A model generated the notes under the pieces. The model ran no database searches. It saw only the letters and a list, made by a program, of their open reading frames with translations, and was not told the origin of the DNA. Of a DNA stretch of 64,000 nt, positions 21,200-30,405 are shown piece after piece. The stretch comes from Ramlibacter algicola (GTDB lineage Bacteria; Pseudomonadota; Gammaproteobacteria; Burkholderiales; Burkholderiaceae_C). The position numbers were made by a program, and so were the translations under genes. Every line of letters starts with the position of its first letter. Within the stretch, counting starts at the first letter, position 1. The stretch covers positions 3,162,001 through 3,226,000 of the forward strand of contig NZ_JAEDAO010000001.1 of NCBI RefSeq assembly GCF_016641735.1. Reading direction: 5' to 3'.

Positions 21200-22189
21200 A
21201 TGCAGAACCTCGGCAACAACGAGTTCCTGGTGCTGGTGGTGCTCGCCTTCACGGCCACCTTGCTCCTGATCGAGAGCCTGTACCTGCTCTGGAGATCGTC
21301 CAGGGGCGCGGAGGCCACCCGCCTGAAGCGACGCCTGGCGTCGCTGGCCGCGACCAGGGACCGCAGCGGGCAGAGCCAGCTCCTCAAACAGCGCATGCTG
21401 AGCGAGCTGCCCGCCTTCGAGCGGACACTGCAGCGCATGCCGCGGATGCGGCACCTTGATCGCATGCTGCAGCAGTCGGGGCTGAGCTGGACGGTCTCCG
21501 GCGTGCTGCTGGCGATGGTGGGGTGCACCGTCGTCGGGTGGACGCTGGCCGACCAGCTGATCAACTTCTCGGGATTCCTCAAGCCCGCCATGGCCGCCGT
21601 TGCCGGCTCGTTGCCGCTGCTGTACGTGCTGCGTGCGCGGTCGCGCCGGCTGGCCACCATCGAGCGGCAGCTCCCCGACACCTTGGACCTCATGACGCGC
21701 GCGCTGCGCGCCGGCCATGCATTCACCGCGGCGCTGAAGATGGCCGGGGAGGAGACGGCGGAGCCCATCGCGGGCGAGTTCCGCACCGTGCACGACCAGA
21801 TGAATTTCGGCGTCTCCATGCACCAGGCGCTGACGAACCTGAGCGAACGCGTCCAGATCACCGACCTGCGCTACTTCGTCGTCGCGGTGCTGATCCAGCG
21901 CGAGTCCGGTGGCAACCTGACCGAGATCCTCACCGGCCTGAGCAGCCTGATCCGCCAGCGCGCCAAGCTGCTGGCCAAGGTCAAGGTGCTCTCGTCGGAA
22001 GGCCGGCTGTCCGCCTGGATCCTCGGACTGATGCCGTTCGCCCTCGCGTTCGTCCTGAACCTGGCCAACCCCAAGTTCATGAGCGTGCTGTGGACCGATC
22101 CACTCGGCATCACGATCGTCAAGTACATGCTGGTCCTGATGGCGCTGGGCGCGGTGCTCATGCGCAAGATCGTCCGCATCCGGGTCTAG
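21200..22189 (+). CDS. tadB: Tad inner-membrane platform protein TadB
   Basis: The 329-residue protein has N-terminal membrane segments ([38 protein letters not shown]), a cytoplasmic T2SF/GspF domain ([39 protein letters not shown]) and C-terminal membrane helices. It matches TadB, one half of the inner-membrane platform that couples CpaF to the pilus. A GGAGG site (21191-21195) precedes the ATG. Confidence 0.93.
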   Translation: MQNLGNNEFLVLVVLAFTATLLLIESLYLLWRSSRGAEATRLKRRLASLAATRDRSGQSQLLKQRMLSELPAFERTLQRMPRMRHLDRMLQQSGLSWTVSGVLLAMVGCTVVGWTLADQLINFSGFLKPAMAAVAGSLPLLYVLRARSRRLATIERQLPDTLDLMTRALRAGHAFTAALKMAGEETAEPIAGEFRTVHDQMNFGVSMHQALTNLSERVQITDLRYFVVAVLIQRESGGNLTEILTGLSSLIRQRAKLLAKVKVLSSEGRLSAWILGLMPFALAFVLNLANPKFMSVLWTDPLGITIVKYMLVLMALGAVLMRKIVRIRV

Positions 22190-22199
22190 GAGGCCAGCC

Positions 22200-23111
22200 A
22201 TGATCGTCATCTCCGCGCTCGTCTTCCTTTGCGTGGTCCTCGCCGCGGCGGCCGCCGTCGCGTACTACACGCCGACGCGCACCCAGCGGCGCCTCAGCGG
22301 GTTCGCGCCGGCCGCGCCCGACTCGACCTGGACCGAGACCTTCGTCAGGGTGGCCGGCCCGTTCGCGAGGCTCGCGGCCCCGCGCGGTGACTGGGCCAAC
22401 TCGCCACTACGCCAGAGATTCCTCAACGCCGGCTTCCGCCGCGACGACGCGCGGATGCTGTACTTCGGTGCGAAGGCCGCCCTGCCCCTGCTCTTCGCCG
22501 GCCTGACCTTCGTGCTGCTGCGCACCTTCGGCACCGCCTCCGGACTGACCCTCCTGCTGGTGGTTCTGGTCAGCGCCCTGTTCGGCTGCTACCTGCCGAA
22601 CCTCGTCGTCCACTTCAAGCGCAAGGAACGCCAGCGCGAGATCTTCGAAACCTTCCCGGACGCCGCCGACCTGATGCTCGTCTGCGTCGAGGCGGGGCTG
22701 GGGCTGGACGCGGGCCTCGTCAAGGTCGCCGAGGAGATCCGGCGCAAGAGCGTGGCGCTGGCGGAGGAGCTGCACCTGACCAACCTCGAGATGCGCGCCG
22801 GCGGCACGCGCGAGCAGGCGCTGCGCAACCTGGCCCTGCGCACCGGCATCGAGGAGATCGGCACCTTCGCCACGATGCTCACGCAGGCGGACAAGTTCGG
22901 CACCAGCGTCGCCGACTCGCTGCGCGTGTTCTCGGACGACCTGCGCTACAAGAGGCAGGTGGCCGCGGAGGAGCGGGCAGCCAAGATCCCGACCAAGATG
23001 CTGGTCCCGCTGGTGCTGTTCATCTTCCCGTCCGTGATCATGGTCGTCCTGGGGCCGGCCCTGATCACCATCATCCGGACGGTCCTGCCGATGCTGACTC
23101 GTGGCCGGTGA
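22200..23111 (+). CDS. tadC: Tad inner-membrane platform protein TadC
   Basis: The 303-residue protein carries the second GspF/T2SF domain of the platform: FPDAADLMLVCVEAGLGLDA then LTNLEMRAGGTREQALRNLA and TQADKFGTSVADSLRVFSDD. Hydrophobic segments lie near the N-terminus, around residues 85-130 and at the C-terminus. The spacing to tadB is ten bases. Its stop TGA overlaps the GTG start of the next membrane-protein gene (GTGA), so the downstream glycan genes look translationally coupled to the pilus genes. Confidence 0.93.
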   Translation: MIVISALVFLCVVLAAAAAVAYYTPTRTQRRLSGFAPAAPDSTWTETFVRVAGPFARLAAPRGDWANSPLRQRFLNAGFRRDDARMLYFGAKAALPLLFAGLTFVLLRTFGTASGLTLLLVVLVSALFGCYLPNLVVHFKRKERQREIFETFPDAADLMLVCVEAGLGLDAGLVKVAEEIRRKSVALAEELHLTNLEMRAGGTREQALRNLALRTGIEEIGTFATMLTQADKFGTSVADSLRVFSDDLRYKRQVAAEERAAKIPTKMLVPLVLFIFPSVIMVVLGPALITIIRTVLPMLTRGR

Positions 23112-24652
23112 GCGGCATGGAGCACCTCGAGGTCCCCGTGCCCGCCGGCGTGCATGCCGGGCTTCCCTCCCGCCCCGCGTGGCTCCCGTCGTGGACTTTG
23201 CTGACCGGGGCCTACGCCAGCCTCTTCGCGCTGTACCAAGGCCATGTCAACCAGAAGCTCCTGCTCGACGGGGACACCTTCTCCCACGTCGCGACCGGGC
23301 AATGGATCCTGCGGCACCTGGCCGTTCCCTTGCAGGACCCGTTCTCGCACAGCATGCCCGGCGCGCCATGGACGGCGCAGGAATGGCTGTCCCAGGTGGT
23401 CCTTGCCGCCGCCCACGATGCCGCGGGATGGGACGGGGTCATCGCCGTAACCGCACTCTGCTTCGGGACCAGCATCGCGCTTCTCACGCGCGCCCTCCTG
23501 AGGAACGTCGAACCGCTGCGCGCTCTGCTCTTCTCGTTCGTGGCCCTCCTGATGGTCGCGGGCCACCTGCTGGCCCGGCCGCACATCGTCGCGATGCCTC
23601 TGCTGGTCGCCTGGATGGTCGGGATCTTCCATGCACGCGACCTCAGGCGGGCCCCGTCCCCGTGGCTGCTGCCCGTCATGTGGGTCTGGGCCAATGCCCA
23701 TGGCGGGTTCACATTGGGGATCGCGGTCGCCGCGTTCCTCGCCGTCGAGGCAGTGCTCGAAGCGCCAGGCGCCCGGGGCCGGCGGCAGGTTGCGCTCTCC
23801 TGGGGTGCCTTCCTGCTCGCGGCGGTGGGCTGCGCCTCGCTGACCCCGAACGGGCCCGCCGGGTTCCTGTTCACGTGGCAAGTCCTGGCCGAAGATGCGT
23901 ACGCCCTGGACCGCGTGGCGGAATGGGCGTCGCCCAACTTCCACCAGTACCAGGCGCTGGAACTCTGGTTGCTCGGAGGGCTTGCACTGGTCCTGCACCA
24001 GGGCCTTCGCCTTCCAGCGCTGCGACTGGTCCTGCTTCTTGGCTTCGTGCACCTGGCCTTGAAGCATCTGCGCAGCATCGAGTTGCTCGGGCTGATCAGC
24101 CCGCTGATCGTCGCCGGTCCTTTCGGCGCCCAATGGCGGCAGGCGAGTCCCACGCCGGGCCGGCCGGCTCGCGCGGATGCGCTGCTGGCACGCCTAGCGC
24201 AGCCCGCCGGGATCTGGGCTGCGGCCGTCGCGGCCGTGGTCGTGGCTGGCGCCTCGGCCGCGCTGGCCCGCGCCCGGCCCGTCCAGTTGCCGCTATCCGC
24301 GGCGCCGGTGGGGGCGCTGAAAGCCGTCAAGGAAGCCGGCATCGCCGGACCGGTCTTCAACTCCTATGCCTGGGGCGGGTTCCTGATCTATTCGGGCATT
24401 CCGGACTTCATCGACGGCCGTTCGGACCTGTTTCGCGACCAGTTCATCCGGCAGTACGCCGATGCCGCCGATCTCGCGACGAGCGACGCATTGCCTTCCC
24501 TGCTGGAGAAGTACGCAATCTCGTGGACGATCTTTCCCGTGGGCCAGCCGGCCGTGGCAGCGCTCGACCGGATGCCGGGATGGCGCCGCGTCTACGCCGA
24601 CAGCACCGCAGTCGTCCACGCCCGCGACGAGCGACAGGGGAACCAGCCGTGA
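23108..24652 (+). CDS. GT-C-like polytopic membrane protein coupled to tadC
   Basis: A 514-residue polytopic membrane protein. The first periplasmic loop contains LLDGDTFSHVATGQWILRHL, then DPFSHSMPGAPWTAQEWLSQ. An acidic residue in the first loop and a WTAQEWL-type block are seen in unclassified GT-C-like proteins, related in layout to ArnT/PMT mannosyltransferases that use polyprenyl-linked sugars. A soluble C-terminal part (about 395-514) includes VFNSYAWGGFLIYSGIPDFI and DGRSDLFRDQF. The GTG start overlaps the tadC stop; an ATG at 23117 is an alternative. Enzymatic function is not shown by sequence. Confidence 0.7.
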   Translation: MSGMEHLEVPVPAGVHAGLPSRPAWLPSWTLLTGAYASLFALYQGHVNQKLLLDGDTFSHVATGQWILRHLAVPLQDPFSHSMPGAPWTAQEWLSQVVLAAAHDAAGWDGVIAVTALCFGTSIALLTRALLRNVEPLRALLFSFVALLMVAGHLLARPHIVAMPLLVAWMVGIFHARDLRRAPSPWLLPVMWVWANAHGGFTLGIAVAAFLAVEAVLEAPGARGRRQVALSWGAFLLAAVGCASLTPNGPAGFLFTWQVLAEDAYALDRVAEWASPNFHQYQALELWLLGGLALVLHQGLRLPALRLVLLLGFVHLALKHLRSIELLGLISPLIVAGPFGAQWRQASPTPGRPARADALLARLAQPAGIWAAAVAAVVVAGASAALARARPVQLPLSAAPVGALKAVKEAGIAGPVFNSYAWGGFLIYSGIPDFIDGRSDLFRDQFIRQYADAADLATSDALPSLLEKYAISWTIFPVGQPAVAALDRMPGWRRVYADSTAVVHARDERQGNQP

Positions 24653-25422
24653 TACATCGCTACCAATACCCGGCCAGCTTCTACGCCTACCAGCAGGTGG
24701 GGTCGTCCTCGTCGGCCTCGGTCGTCGTGCCGCTCGCCCTGGACCACCTGCGACCGGCCAGCGTTCTGGACGTGGGCTGCGGCGCCGGCGCGTGGGTGGC
24801 GGCGTGGCGCGAGAATGGCGTGAGGGACTGCGTCGGCGTGGACGGGGACTACGTGCCCGCGAGCCAGCTGCTGTTCGACCCGGGCGACTTCCGTCCGCTG
24901 GACGTCGCAAGCCCCTTCCGTCTCGGACGCCAGTTCGGGCTGGTGCAATGCCTGGAAGTCGCCGAGCACTTGCCGCCTGCCGCCAGCGGAACGCTCGTCG
25001 ACAACCTCGTGGCGCACTCGCCGATGGTCCTGTTCTCAGCGGCCGCGCCGGGACAGGGGGGCGAAAACCACATCAACGAGCGCCCTGCCGAGGAATGGCG
25101 CGGCCTGTTCCAGTCTCGCGGCTATGCCGTGTTCGACTGCTTGCGTCCCTGGCTGCGCGACAGCGCCGCGACGGTGGAACCCTGGTACCGCTACAACCTT
25201 CTCCTGTTCGTCCGCCATGACGCGATCGGCGGCCTGCCGGATGCGGTGCGGGCGAAGCGTGTGCCCGCCGGGACCCCGCTGCCGGACGTTTCGCCGCTCC
25301 CGTACCGCGCCCGCAAACGGCTGCTCTCGATGCTGTCGCCGATGCTCGTGACCCGCCTCGCGCGCGCCAAGCATGCACTGCTGAACGGGGTCCGCGCCGT
25401 CATCCAGGAGCAGCACCGATGA
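24649..25422 (+). CDS. Class I SAM-dependent methyltransferase
   Basis: A 257-residue cytoplasmic protein with the SAM-binding motif I SVLDVGCGAGAWVAAW (about 38-53), an acidic end of strand 2 (CVGVDGDYV) and a motif IV-like LVQCLEVAEHLP followed by FSAAAPGQGGENHINERP. This pattern is frequent in methyltransferases of polysaccharide or glycan clusters. The GTG start overlaps the preceding stop (GTGA) and its own stop overlaps the next ATG. It could methylate a sugar or lipid-linked intermediate, or add a cap; the acceptor is unknown. Confidence 0.82.
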   Translation: MIHRYQYPASFYAYQQVGSSSSASVVVPLALDHLRPASVLDVGCGAGAWVAAWRENGVRDCVGVDGDYVPASQLLFDPGDFRPLDVASPFRLGRQFGLVQCLEVAEHLPPAASGTLVDNLVAHSPMVLFSAAAPGQGGENHINERPAEEWRGLFQSRGYAVFDCLRPWLRDSAATVEPWYRYNLLLFVRHDAIGGLPDAVRAKRVPAGTPLPDVSPLPYRARKRLLSMLSPMLVTRLARAKHALLNGVRAVIQEQHR

Positions 25423-25751
25423 AGGCGCCGATGCTCGCGTTGGCGGTGCTCGGGGCCGTGCTGGCAGCACTCGGCCAGGTCAGCCTCAAGTGGGGCGCGG
25501 CGGGCCGGAGCGGTGTCGCCGACTTCCTCAATGCCGGCATCCTGCTCGGGCTGTTGCTGTACGCGGCCGGCACGCTGTCCTGGATCCGCGCGTTGGCCGA
25601 GGTCCCGCTGACCGCGCTGTACCCGTTCACCGCCCTGACGTACGTCCTGGTCAATCTCCTCGCCTTGGCGCTCCTGGGCGAACAACTGTCCCCCCGCAGT
25701 GCAGCCGGCACCGGCCTAGTGCTGCTCGGGCTGTTCCTCGTCGCCGCCTGA
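25419..25751 (+). CDS. Small EamA/DMT membrane protein, ArnE-like flippase subunit
   Basis: A 110-residue protein with four hydrophobic segments, the size of the small multidrug resistance/ArnE-ArnF class: LAVLGAVLAALGQVSLKWGA, then LYAAGTLSWIRALAEVPLTA and LYPFTALTYVLVNLLALAL. The GQVSLKWG and PLTALYPFTALTYV blocks match ArnE-type subunits that move undecaprenyl-phosphate-linked aminoarabinose across the inner membrane. Such proteins normally act as dimers. Sitting next to a polyprenyl-phosphate GT2, it is best read as a flippase subunit for the glycosyl lipid made there. Confidence 0.8.
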   Translation: MKAPMLALAVLGAVLAALGQVSLKWGAAGRSGVADFLNAGILLGLLLYAAGTLSWIRALAEVPLTALYPFTALTYVLVNLLALALLGEQLSPRSAAGTGLVLLGLFLVAA

Positions 25752-25759
25752 GTCCGGCC

Positions 25760-26854
25760 ATGCAGGTTGCACCCATGCCAGCAGCATCGACGATCCTGTC
25801 GATCGTGGTTCCCTGCTTCAACGAACAGGACGTGCTGTGCGAGACATGCAGCCGCCTCCTCGCCGTGCGAGCCGCGCTGGTCGCCAAGGCGAAGATCTCT
25901 CCTCGGAGCCACATCGTGTTTGTCGACGACGGCAGCCGCGATTCCACCTGGCAGCTGATCGAGGCCTGGGTGCAGGGCGGCTCGCCCGTGACCGGCGTGA
26001 AGCTGAGCCGCAATTGCGGCCACCAGAACGCGCTGCTGGCGGGAATGTCTTGCTCGCGTGCGGACGCGGTGGTAACCATCGATGCCGACCTGCAGGACGA
26101 CGAAACCGCGATCGAACGGATGGTCGACGCCTATCTCCAGGGCTGCGAGGTCGTGTACGGCGTGAGGGCGCGGCGTGACAGCGACAGCTGGTTCAAGCGC
26201 GTGACGGCCCGCGGGTTCTACCGGCTCCTGTCCGCACTCGGGGTGCCGACCGTCTTCGACCACGCCGATTACCGCCTTCTCGGCCGGCGAGCCATCGACT
26301 ACCTGCAGCGCTTCGGCGAGATCAACCTGTTCCTGCGAGGCGTGGTTCCCCTCCTGGGCTTGCGCAGCTGCGCCGTGCATTACGACCGGCGCCCGCGCCG
26401 GGCCGGGGTGTCCAAGTACCCGCTGCGCCGGATGATCGAGTTCGCGCTGGACGGCATCACGTCCTTCTCGATCGCGCCGTTGCGGGCCATCACCGTGGTG
26501 GGCATGGGACTGTCGCTGGCATGCGTCGGGCTGGCGGGCTGGGCATTGGCCGTCCGCCTGACGTTGGCCGAGGCCGTCCCCGGCTGGGCATCCACGATCC
26601 TCCCGATCTTCTTCCTGGGCGGCGTGCAACTGTTCTGCGTCGGCATGCTGGGGGAGTACATCGGCAAGATCTACATGGAGAGCAAGAAGCGGCCGCGCTA
26701 CCTGATCGAGACCGTGGCCAAGCCGGAAGGCTTGCAGCGGCGGGCAGGGGCGGCGAAGCGCAAGTCGCGTCCGCATGGCGCGCGCCCGATCCGCATCGAC
26801 CACCGGCGATGGCTTCCGGAGACCGTCGCCGACACGCTGGCGGGACCGAAATGA
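25760..26854 (+). CDS. Polyprenyl-phosphate glycosyltransferase, GT2 (DPM1/GtrB/ArnC-like)
   Basis: A 364-residue GT2 enzyme (ATG also possible at 25775). The catalytic domain begins TILSIVVPCFNEQDVLCETC and has HIVFVDDGSRDSTW (DDGS nucleotide motif) and VTIDADLQDDETAI (DxD-like metal motif). Two C-terminal membrane helices (APLRAITVVGMGLSLACVGL and STILPIFFLGGVQLFCVGML) are followed by the hallmark GEYIGKIYMESKKRPRYLI of GtrB/ArnC-like enzymes that load a sugar onto undecaprenyl phosphate. A basic tail (about 330-364) is extra. With the adjacent flippase-like and GT-C-like genes it resembles a three-component Gtr-type system. Confidence 0.9.
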   Translation: MQVAPMPAASTILSIVVPCFNEQDVLCETCSRLLAVRAALVAKAKISPRSHIVFVDDGSRDSTWQLIEAWVQGGSPVTGVKLSRNCGHQNALLAGMSCSRADAVVTIDADLQDDETAIERMVDAYLQGCEVVYGVRARRDSDSWFKRVTARGFYRLLSALGVPTVFDHADYRLLGRRAIDYLQRFGEINLFLRGVVPLLGLRSCAVHYDRRPRRAGVSKYPLRRMIEFALDGITSFSIAPLRAITVVGMGLSLACVGLAGWALAVRLTLAEAVPGWASTILPIFFLGGVQLFCVGMLGEYIGKIYMESKKRPRYLIETVAKPEGLQRRAGAAKRKSRPHGARPIRIDHRRWLPETVADTLAGPK

Positions 26855-26893
26855 TCAACCCGCCAGGCGGCTTGACGCTGCAGGCGGGTGATC
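26853..26893. terminator. Candidate convergent stem-loop
   Basis: GATCAACCCGCC (26853-26864) and GGCGGGTGATC (26883-26893) form an 11-bp stem with one bulged A around an 18-base loop, between the convergent GT2 and PAP2 genes. There is no T-tract, so termination is likely but unproven. Confidence 0.35.
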
Positions 26894-26929
26894 CCGTCGC
26901 CTCTCGTGCCGCGGATTCCTTCGCCGACC

Positions 26930-28015
26930 TCACGACTTGGAGGCGAGCGTCCGGCCAACCATCCACCAGACCAGGACCGTCGCGGCGATCGAGAAGTAGC
27001 CGTCCACGGCGTAGTGCCAGCCCAGGTGCACCGAGCCGACAAGGATCAGCAGGAGGAACGTTCCCGCCACCCACATCCAGGTGCGGCTGACATGGGTCGC
27101 CAGCAGCAGGAACAAGGTTGTCGTGGCAACGTGCATCGAAGGGAATGCCGAGATCCCCGCGCCGGCCACGACATCGCCGCTCACGTACATGTTCCACAGG
27201 AACTCGCGGGCATGCTTTTGCAGGATCGAGTGCTGCTGGAGATAGTCCACCATGCTCGCGAACTGGTGCCCGCCGGTCACCCGCTGATAGAAGGTCGGGC
27301 CAGCCGAAAGCAACGCACAGGCCAGCACGTTCCCCAGCAATGGCCAGGTCAGGAGGAAAGTCCACACGTACTGCCTGCGGGCCTGCCTCAATTGAGGCAG
27401 CAGAAGCACCGCCAGCATCGAGCCTGTGAGGACCACCCCCCACACGACTGCATACAGGAGTTCGAGGGCATTCGTCAGCATCGGGACGGCTAGCGTCAAC
27501 GTCCACGGATCCCGCCCGAAATGCAGGGCACGGTCGACACCCGCCAGGAACGGGTCCGCAAAGAAGGGCGTGACATCCGGCAGCATCGTCTTCACCGAGG
27601 AGAAGACACCGATGAAAACCGAAAGGCTGCCGAAGAGCAGCAGGCCGGCGGAGACCTCCGGGTTGAAGATGGCCAGGAGCTTGTTGCGCCAGTCCAGCAA
27701 GGGTGTTGGCGAGCGCAACGCTCGCAACGCCTGCAGGACCACGATCAACCACAGACCGAACGGCAGCAGCGCTGCAATCGGCCGCACATAAGTCAGCGGG
27801 GCGAGCTTCTGGGCAACACCCAGAGTGCCGGCGAACAGGAACGCAGCCGCGGCATAGGCAGCCACGAACGCATGGAATGCGGCGTCCCGCCCGATGGCGC
27901 ATCTGTAGGCGTCGACCAATTCTCGCGTCCCCGGTGACCTGCCCTCCGCCGAGGAAGACTTTGGAACGGTGTCACCGGGCACGGCGAAGAGTCGCTTCAT
28001 TCCTGCATTGCGCAT
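26930..28015 (-). CDS. PAP2 superfamily membrane protein, inositolphosphotransferase-like
   Basis: A 361-residue polytopic membrane protein. The C-terminal part has the PAP2_3 catalytic signature found in Aur1/inositolphosphorylceramide synthase-type enzymes: GISAFPSMHVATTTLFLLL followed after a membrane helix by SVHLGWHYAVDGYFSIAA. The two His and the Asp form the usual triad of this fold. Such enzymes move a phospho-headgroup between lipids or hydrolyse lipid phosphates at the outer face of the membrane. In this setting it could recycle polyprenyl phosphate or transfer a head group to the glycan lipid. It is encoded opposite to the GT genes. Confidence 0.82.
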   Translation of the reverse strand: MRNAGMKRLFAVPGDTVPKSSSAEGRSPGTRELVDAYRCAIGRDAAFHAFVAAYAAAAFLFAGTLGVAQKLAPLTYVRPIAALLPFGLWLIVVLQALRALRSPTPLLDWRNKLLAIFNPEVSAGLLLFGSLSVFIGVFSSVKTMLPDVTPFFADPFLAGVDRALHFGRDPWTLTLAVPMLTNALELLYAVVWGVVLTGSMLAVLLLPQLRQARRQYVWTFLLTWPLLGNVLACALLSAGPTFYQRVTGGHQFASMVDYLQQHSILQKHAREFLWNMYVSGDVVAGAGISAFPSMHVATTTLFLLLATHVSRTWMWVAGTFLLLILVGSVHLGWHYAVDGYFSIAATVLVWWMVGRTLASKS

Positions 28016-28161
28016 GACCCAGCCGCGAGTTGCATCGCAGACATGTCATGCCCGACCAATGACAGATGTCCCCAGCCCGCACGACACCAGCGGCGGGTCG
28101 CTCGACGCAGGACATTTCACCCATCCATTCGCCTGCCGGTCGGCGGTGTAATGGACTCGCC

Positions 28162-29583
28162 ATGGAATCCAGCGCGAGCCTCGCCCGCCCCGTGAACTAC
28201 AGCATCGAAGCCGATGCGCTCTTCGTCGCTTGCATCTGCATGGGTGCCGTATCGGTGTTCATGTATCCGATCAACCACGATGTCGCATGGCTACTGTCCG
28301 TCAGCGACCAGATTCGGCTCGGCGCCCGCCATTACGTCGACGTCATCGACGTGAGCCCACCGCTGATCGCCTGGATCGGGATTCCCTTCGCAGCAGCCGC
28401 CGACCTGCTCCGGCTGAACATCGGCGACCTGTTCCGGGTCGTGGTGATCCTGGCTGCGGCCGGCTCGGTGGTCGCCACCGCACGCCTCCTGCGGGCAGGT
28501 TCGTCCCTGCGCCTCGTGGTCTGGCTAGCGGCGGCTCCGGCGGCGGCGTACGACTTCGGCCAGCGTGAACACCTCGCCCTGCTGGCATCGCTCCCGTACA
28601 TCGCGACCGCCATGCTGCGCTTCCAGGGCACCCCGCCCGCGCGGGGCGTGCGTCTCGGCGTCGCGCTGCCGGCAGCCATGGGACTTCTCATCAAACCTCA
28701 TTTCCTGCTCGTCCCGATGCTTGTGGAAGGATGGCTGCTCCTGAACAAGCGGCCATGCAAGGCCACCATCATCGCGTTCGCCGGATCTCTTGCGGTCTAC
28801 GGTGCAGCTGTCGCCCTGATCGCCCCCCAATACATCGCGATGGCGGGAATGCTGGCGAAGATCTACGCGTTCAATTTCCTCGGCATTTCCCCGTGGGCAT
28901 TCCTGCACGAGTTCAACTTCCAACTGGGATGCGGGTGCCTGCTCGCGTCGCTGATCGCGCGGAACGCCCGTCCAGCATCGGCCTCGGTGCTCTCTTGCGC
29001 GGCACTGGGCTTCGCGCTCTCCGCAGCGACCCAAGCGAAGGGTTGGAGCTACCACTGGTACCCGTTCTTCGCGATCTCGCTGCTCGCACTCGGAGCGGCC
29101 GTGTCGCGCTTGACGGCCACCGGCACCCTGACGACGGTCGTCGTCCTTGCCAACGCGGCCTTGCTCGCCGCCACGCCCTTCCTCGCCTTGAGGGCGAACC
29201 CCTTTCTTCCTGCGTTCCGGCCCCTGGTCGAGGAGCTGGGCGGAGGGAAGATCGTTGTCCTATCGAACACGGTCCGCACCATCTACCCGCTCGTCACGCT
29301 GCCGGGAAACAGCAATGCATCGCGGCTGCCGGTCATGCAGTTGCTCTCCGCGTCGATCTTGCAGCACGAACACGGAACCGAGAAGCGTCTGCGTGCCACT
29401 CTCGTGGAGGATTTCGTCAGGAATCGCCCCGATATCGTCATCGTCGAAAACCATCCCCGGGAGATGCCGGACGACTTCGATTTCCTGGACTACCTCTCGC
29501 AGGATCCTGCCTTCGGACGGGAGTTGGCGTCCTTGCATCCGGTCCGCAAGATTGGAAGATTCACGTTCTACCAGCGGCGCTGA
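28162..29583 (+). CDS. Second GT-C-like polytopic membrane protein
   Basis: The start at ATG 28162 (MESSASLARPVNYSIEADAL) is chosen because the first membrane helix follows; an earlier ATG at 28066 would run through intergenic sequence. The 473-residue protein shows a GT-C-like first loop, YPINHDVAWLLSVSDQIRLG with Asp after His, then ARHYVDVIDVSPPLIAW, the VDxxDxxPP pattern of many uncharacterised bacterial GT-Cs. DFGQREHLALLASLPYIATA is another shared block. A soluble C-terminal domain of about 110 residues follows. It is not homologous in detail to the protein at 23108 but belongs to the same broad class. Confidence 0.7.
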   Translation: MESSASLARPVNYSIEADALFVACICMGAVSVFMYPINHDVAWLLSVSDQIRLGARHYVDVIDVSPPLIAWIGIPFAAAADLLRLNIGDLFRVVVILAAAGSVVATARLLRAGSSLRLVVWLAAAPAAAYDFGQREHLALLASLPYIATAMLRFQGTPPARGVRLGVALPAAMGLLIKPHFLLVPMLVEGWLLLNKRPCKATIIAFAGSLAVYGAAVALIAPQYIAMAGMLAKIYAFNFLGISPWAFLHEFNFQLGCGCLLASLIARNARPASASVLSCAALGFALSAATQAKGWSYHWYPFFAISLLALGAAVSRLTATGTLTTVVVLANAALLAATPFLALRANPFLPAFRPLVEELGGGKIVVLSNTVRTIYPLVTLPGNSNASRLPVMQLLSASILQHEHGTEKRLRATLVEDFVRNRPDIVIVENHPREMPDDFDFLDYLSQDPAFGRELASLHPVRKIGRFTFYQRR

Positions 29584-29643
29584 GCTCCGTTCCTCGCTGG
29601 AACTGTCCATCGTGCGGCGTTCCTGGCCCTGTAGAGTCGGCCC

Positions 29644-30255
29644 ATGCCCCTCCACGCCACCCTCTTCGACCTCGGCAACGTCGTCCTCCACGTCGACTGG
29701 GAACCCGCCCTCGCGCACTGGGCCGCGCGCTCGGTGCATCCCCCAGCCGAGGTGCGCCGACGCTTCGTCGTCGACGAGCCGTTCCGCCGCCACGAGACCG
29801 GGCACCTGCCCGCTGCGGGCTACTTCGGGCATCTGCGCGAGACGCTCGGCCTGCAGTGCGACGACGCGCACGTCGAGGCGGGCTGGAACGCGATCCTGCT
29901 GCACGAGATCGCGGAGACGCTGGACGTCATCGACGCGCTGCGTGCCCGCGGCGTGCCGTGCCATGCCCTGTCGAACACCAACGCGACGCACGTCGACGCG
30001 ATCGGCCGCGTGTTCCCGGCGCTGCTGCCGCGCTTCGACCGCGTGTTCGTCTCGCACGAGATCGGCCACCGCAAGCCGTCGCCCGAGAGCTTCCGCCACG
30101 TGCTGGACGTGCTCTCGCTGGCGCCGGGCGAGGTGCTGTTCTTCGACGACCTGCAGGACAACGTCGACGCAGCGAAGGCGCTCGGCATCGACGCCGTGCT
30201 CGTGCGCGGGCCGGCGGACGTGCGCGCGGCCGTGCTGGCGCGCGGGCTGCTCTAG
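29644..30255 (+). CDS. HAD-family phosphatase, YihX-like
   Basis: A 203-residue HAD hydrolase resembling E. coli YihX, an alpha-D-glucose-1-phosphate phosphatase. Motif I is TLFDLGNVVLHVDWEPAL with nucleophile Asp9; the usual second Asp (DxD) is Gly-Asn here, exactly as in the FDLGNV of YihX. Motif II is HALSNTNATH, motif III the Lys in GHRKPSPESF, and motif IV FFDDLQDNVDAA. A four-helix cap of type C1 lies between motifs I and II. The substrate is probably a small phosphate ester; glucose-1-phosphate is likely by analogy only. Confidence 0.88.
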   Translation: MPLHATLFDLGNVVLHVDWEPALAHWAARSVHPPAEVRRRFVVDEPFRRHETGHLPAAGYFGHLRETLGLQCDDAHVEAGWNAILLHEIAETLDVIDALRARGVPCHALSNTNATHVDAIGRVFPALLPRFDRVFVSHEIGHRKPSPESFRHVLDVLSLAPGEVLFFDDLQDNVDAAKALGIDAVLVRGPADVRAAVLARGLL

Positions 30256-30271
30256 GGTCAGCGCTCACGCC

Positions 30272-30356
30272 CGTCATTCCCGCGAAGGCGGGAATCCATC
30301 GCTTCCATCCTCGTTGATCGGGGAAGCGATGGGTCCCCGCCTCCGCGGGGACGACG
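30272..30356. repeat. Head-to-head pair of REP-like units
   Basis: CGTCATTCCCGCGAAGGCGG with GAATCCATCGCTTCC on the left faces GGAAGCGATGGGTCCCCGCC with TCCGCGGGGACGACG on the right. The outer and inner parts of the two units are complementary, so the whole can form one long imperfect hairpin. The element begins 17 bases after the HAD gene. Confidence 0.85.
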
Positions 30357-30405
30357 GCGGCGCGAAGGCGCCGGTGTGCGCGTCTTGCGAAATCCCTTCC
30401 GCCGA

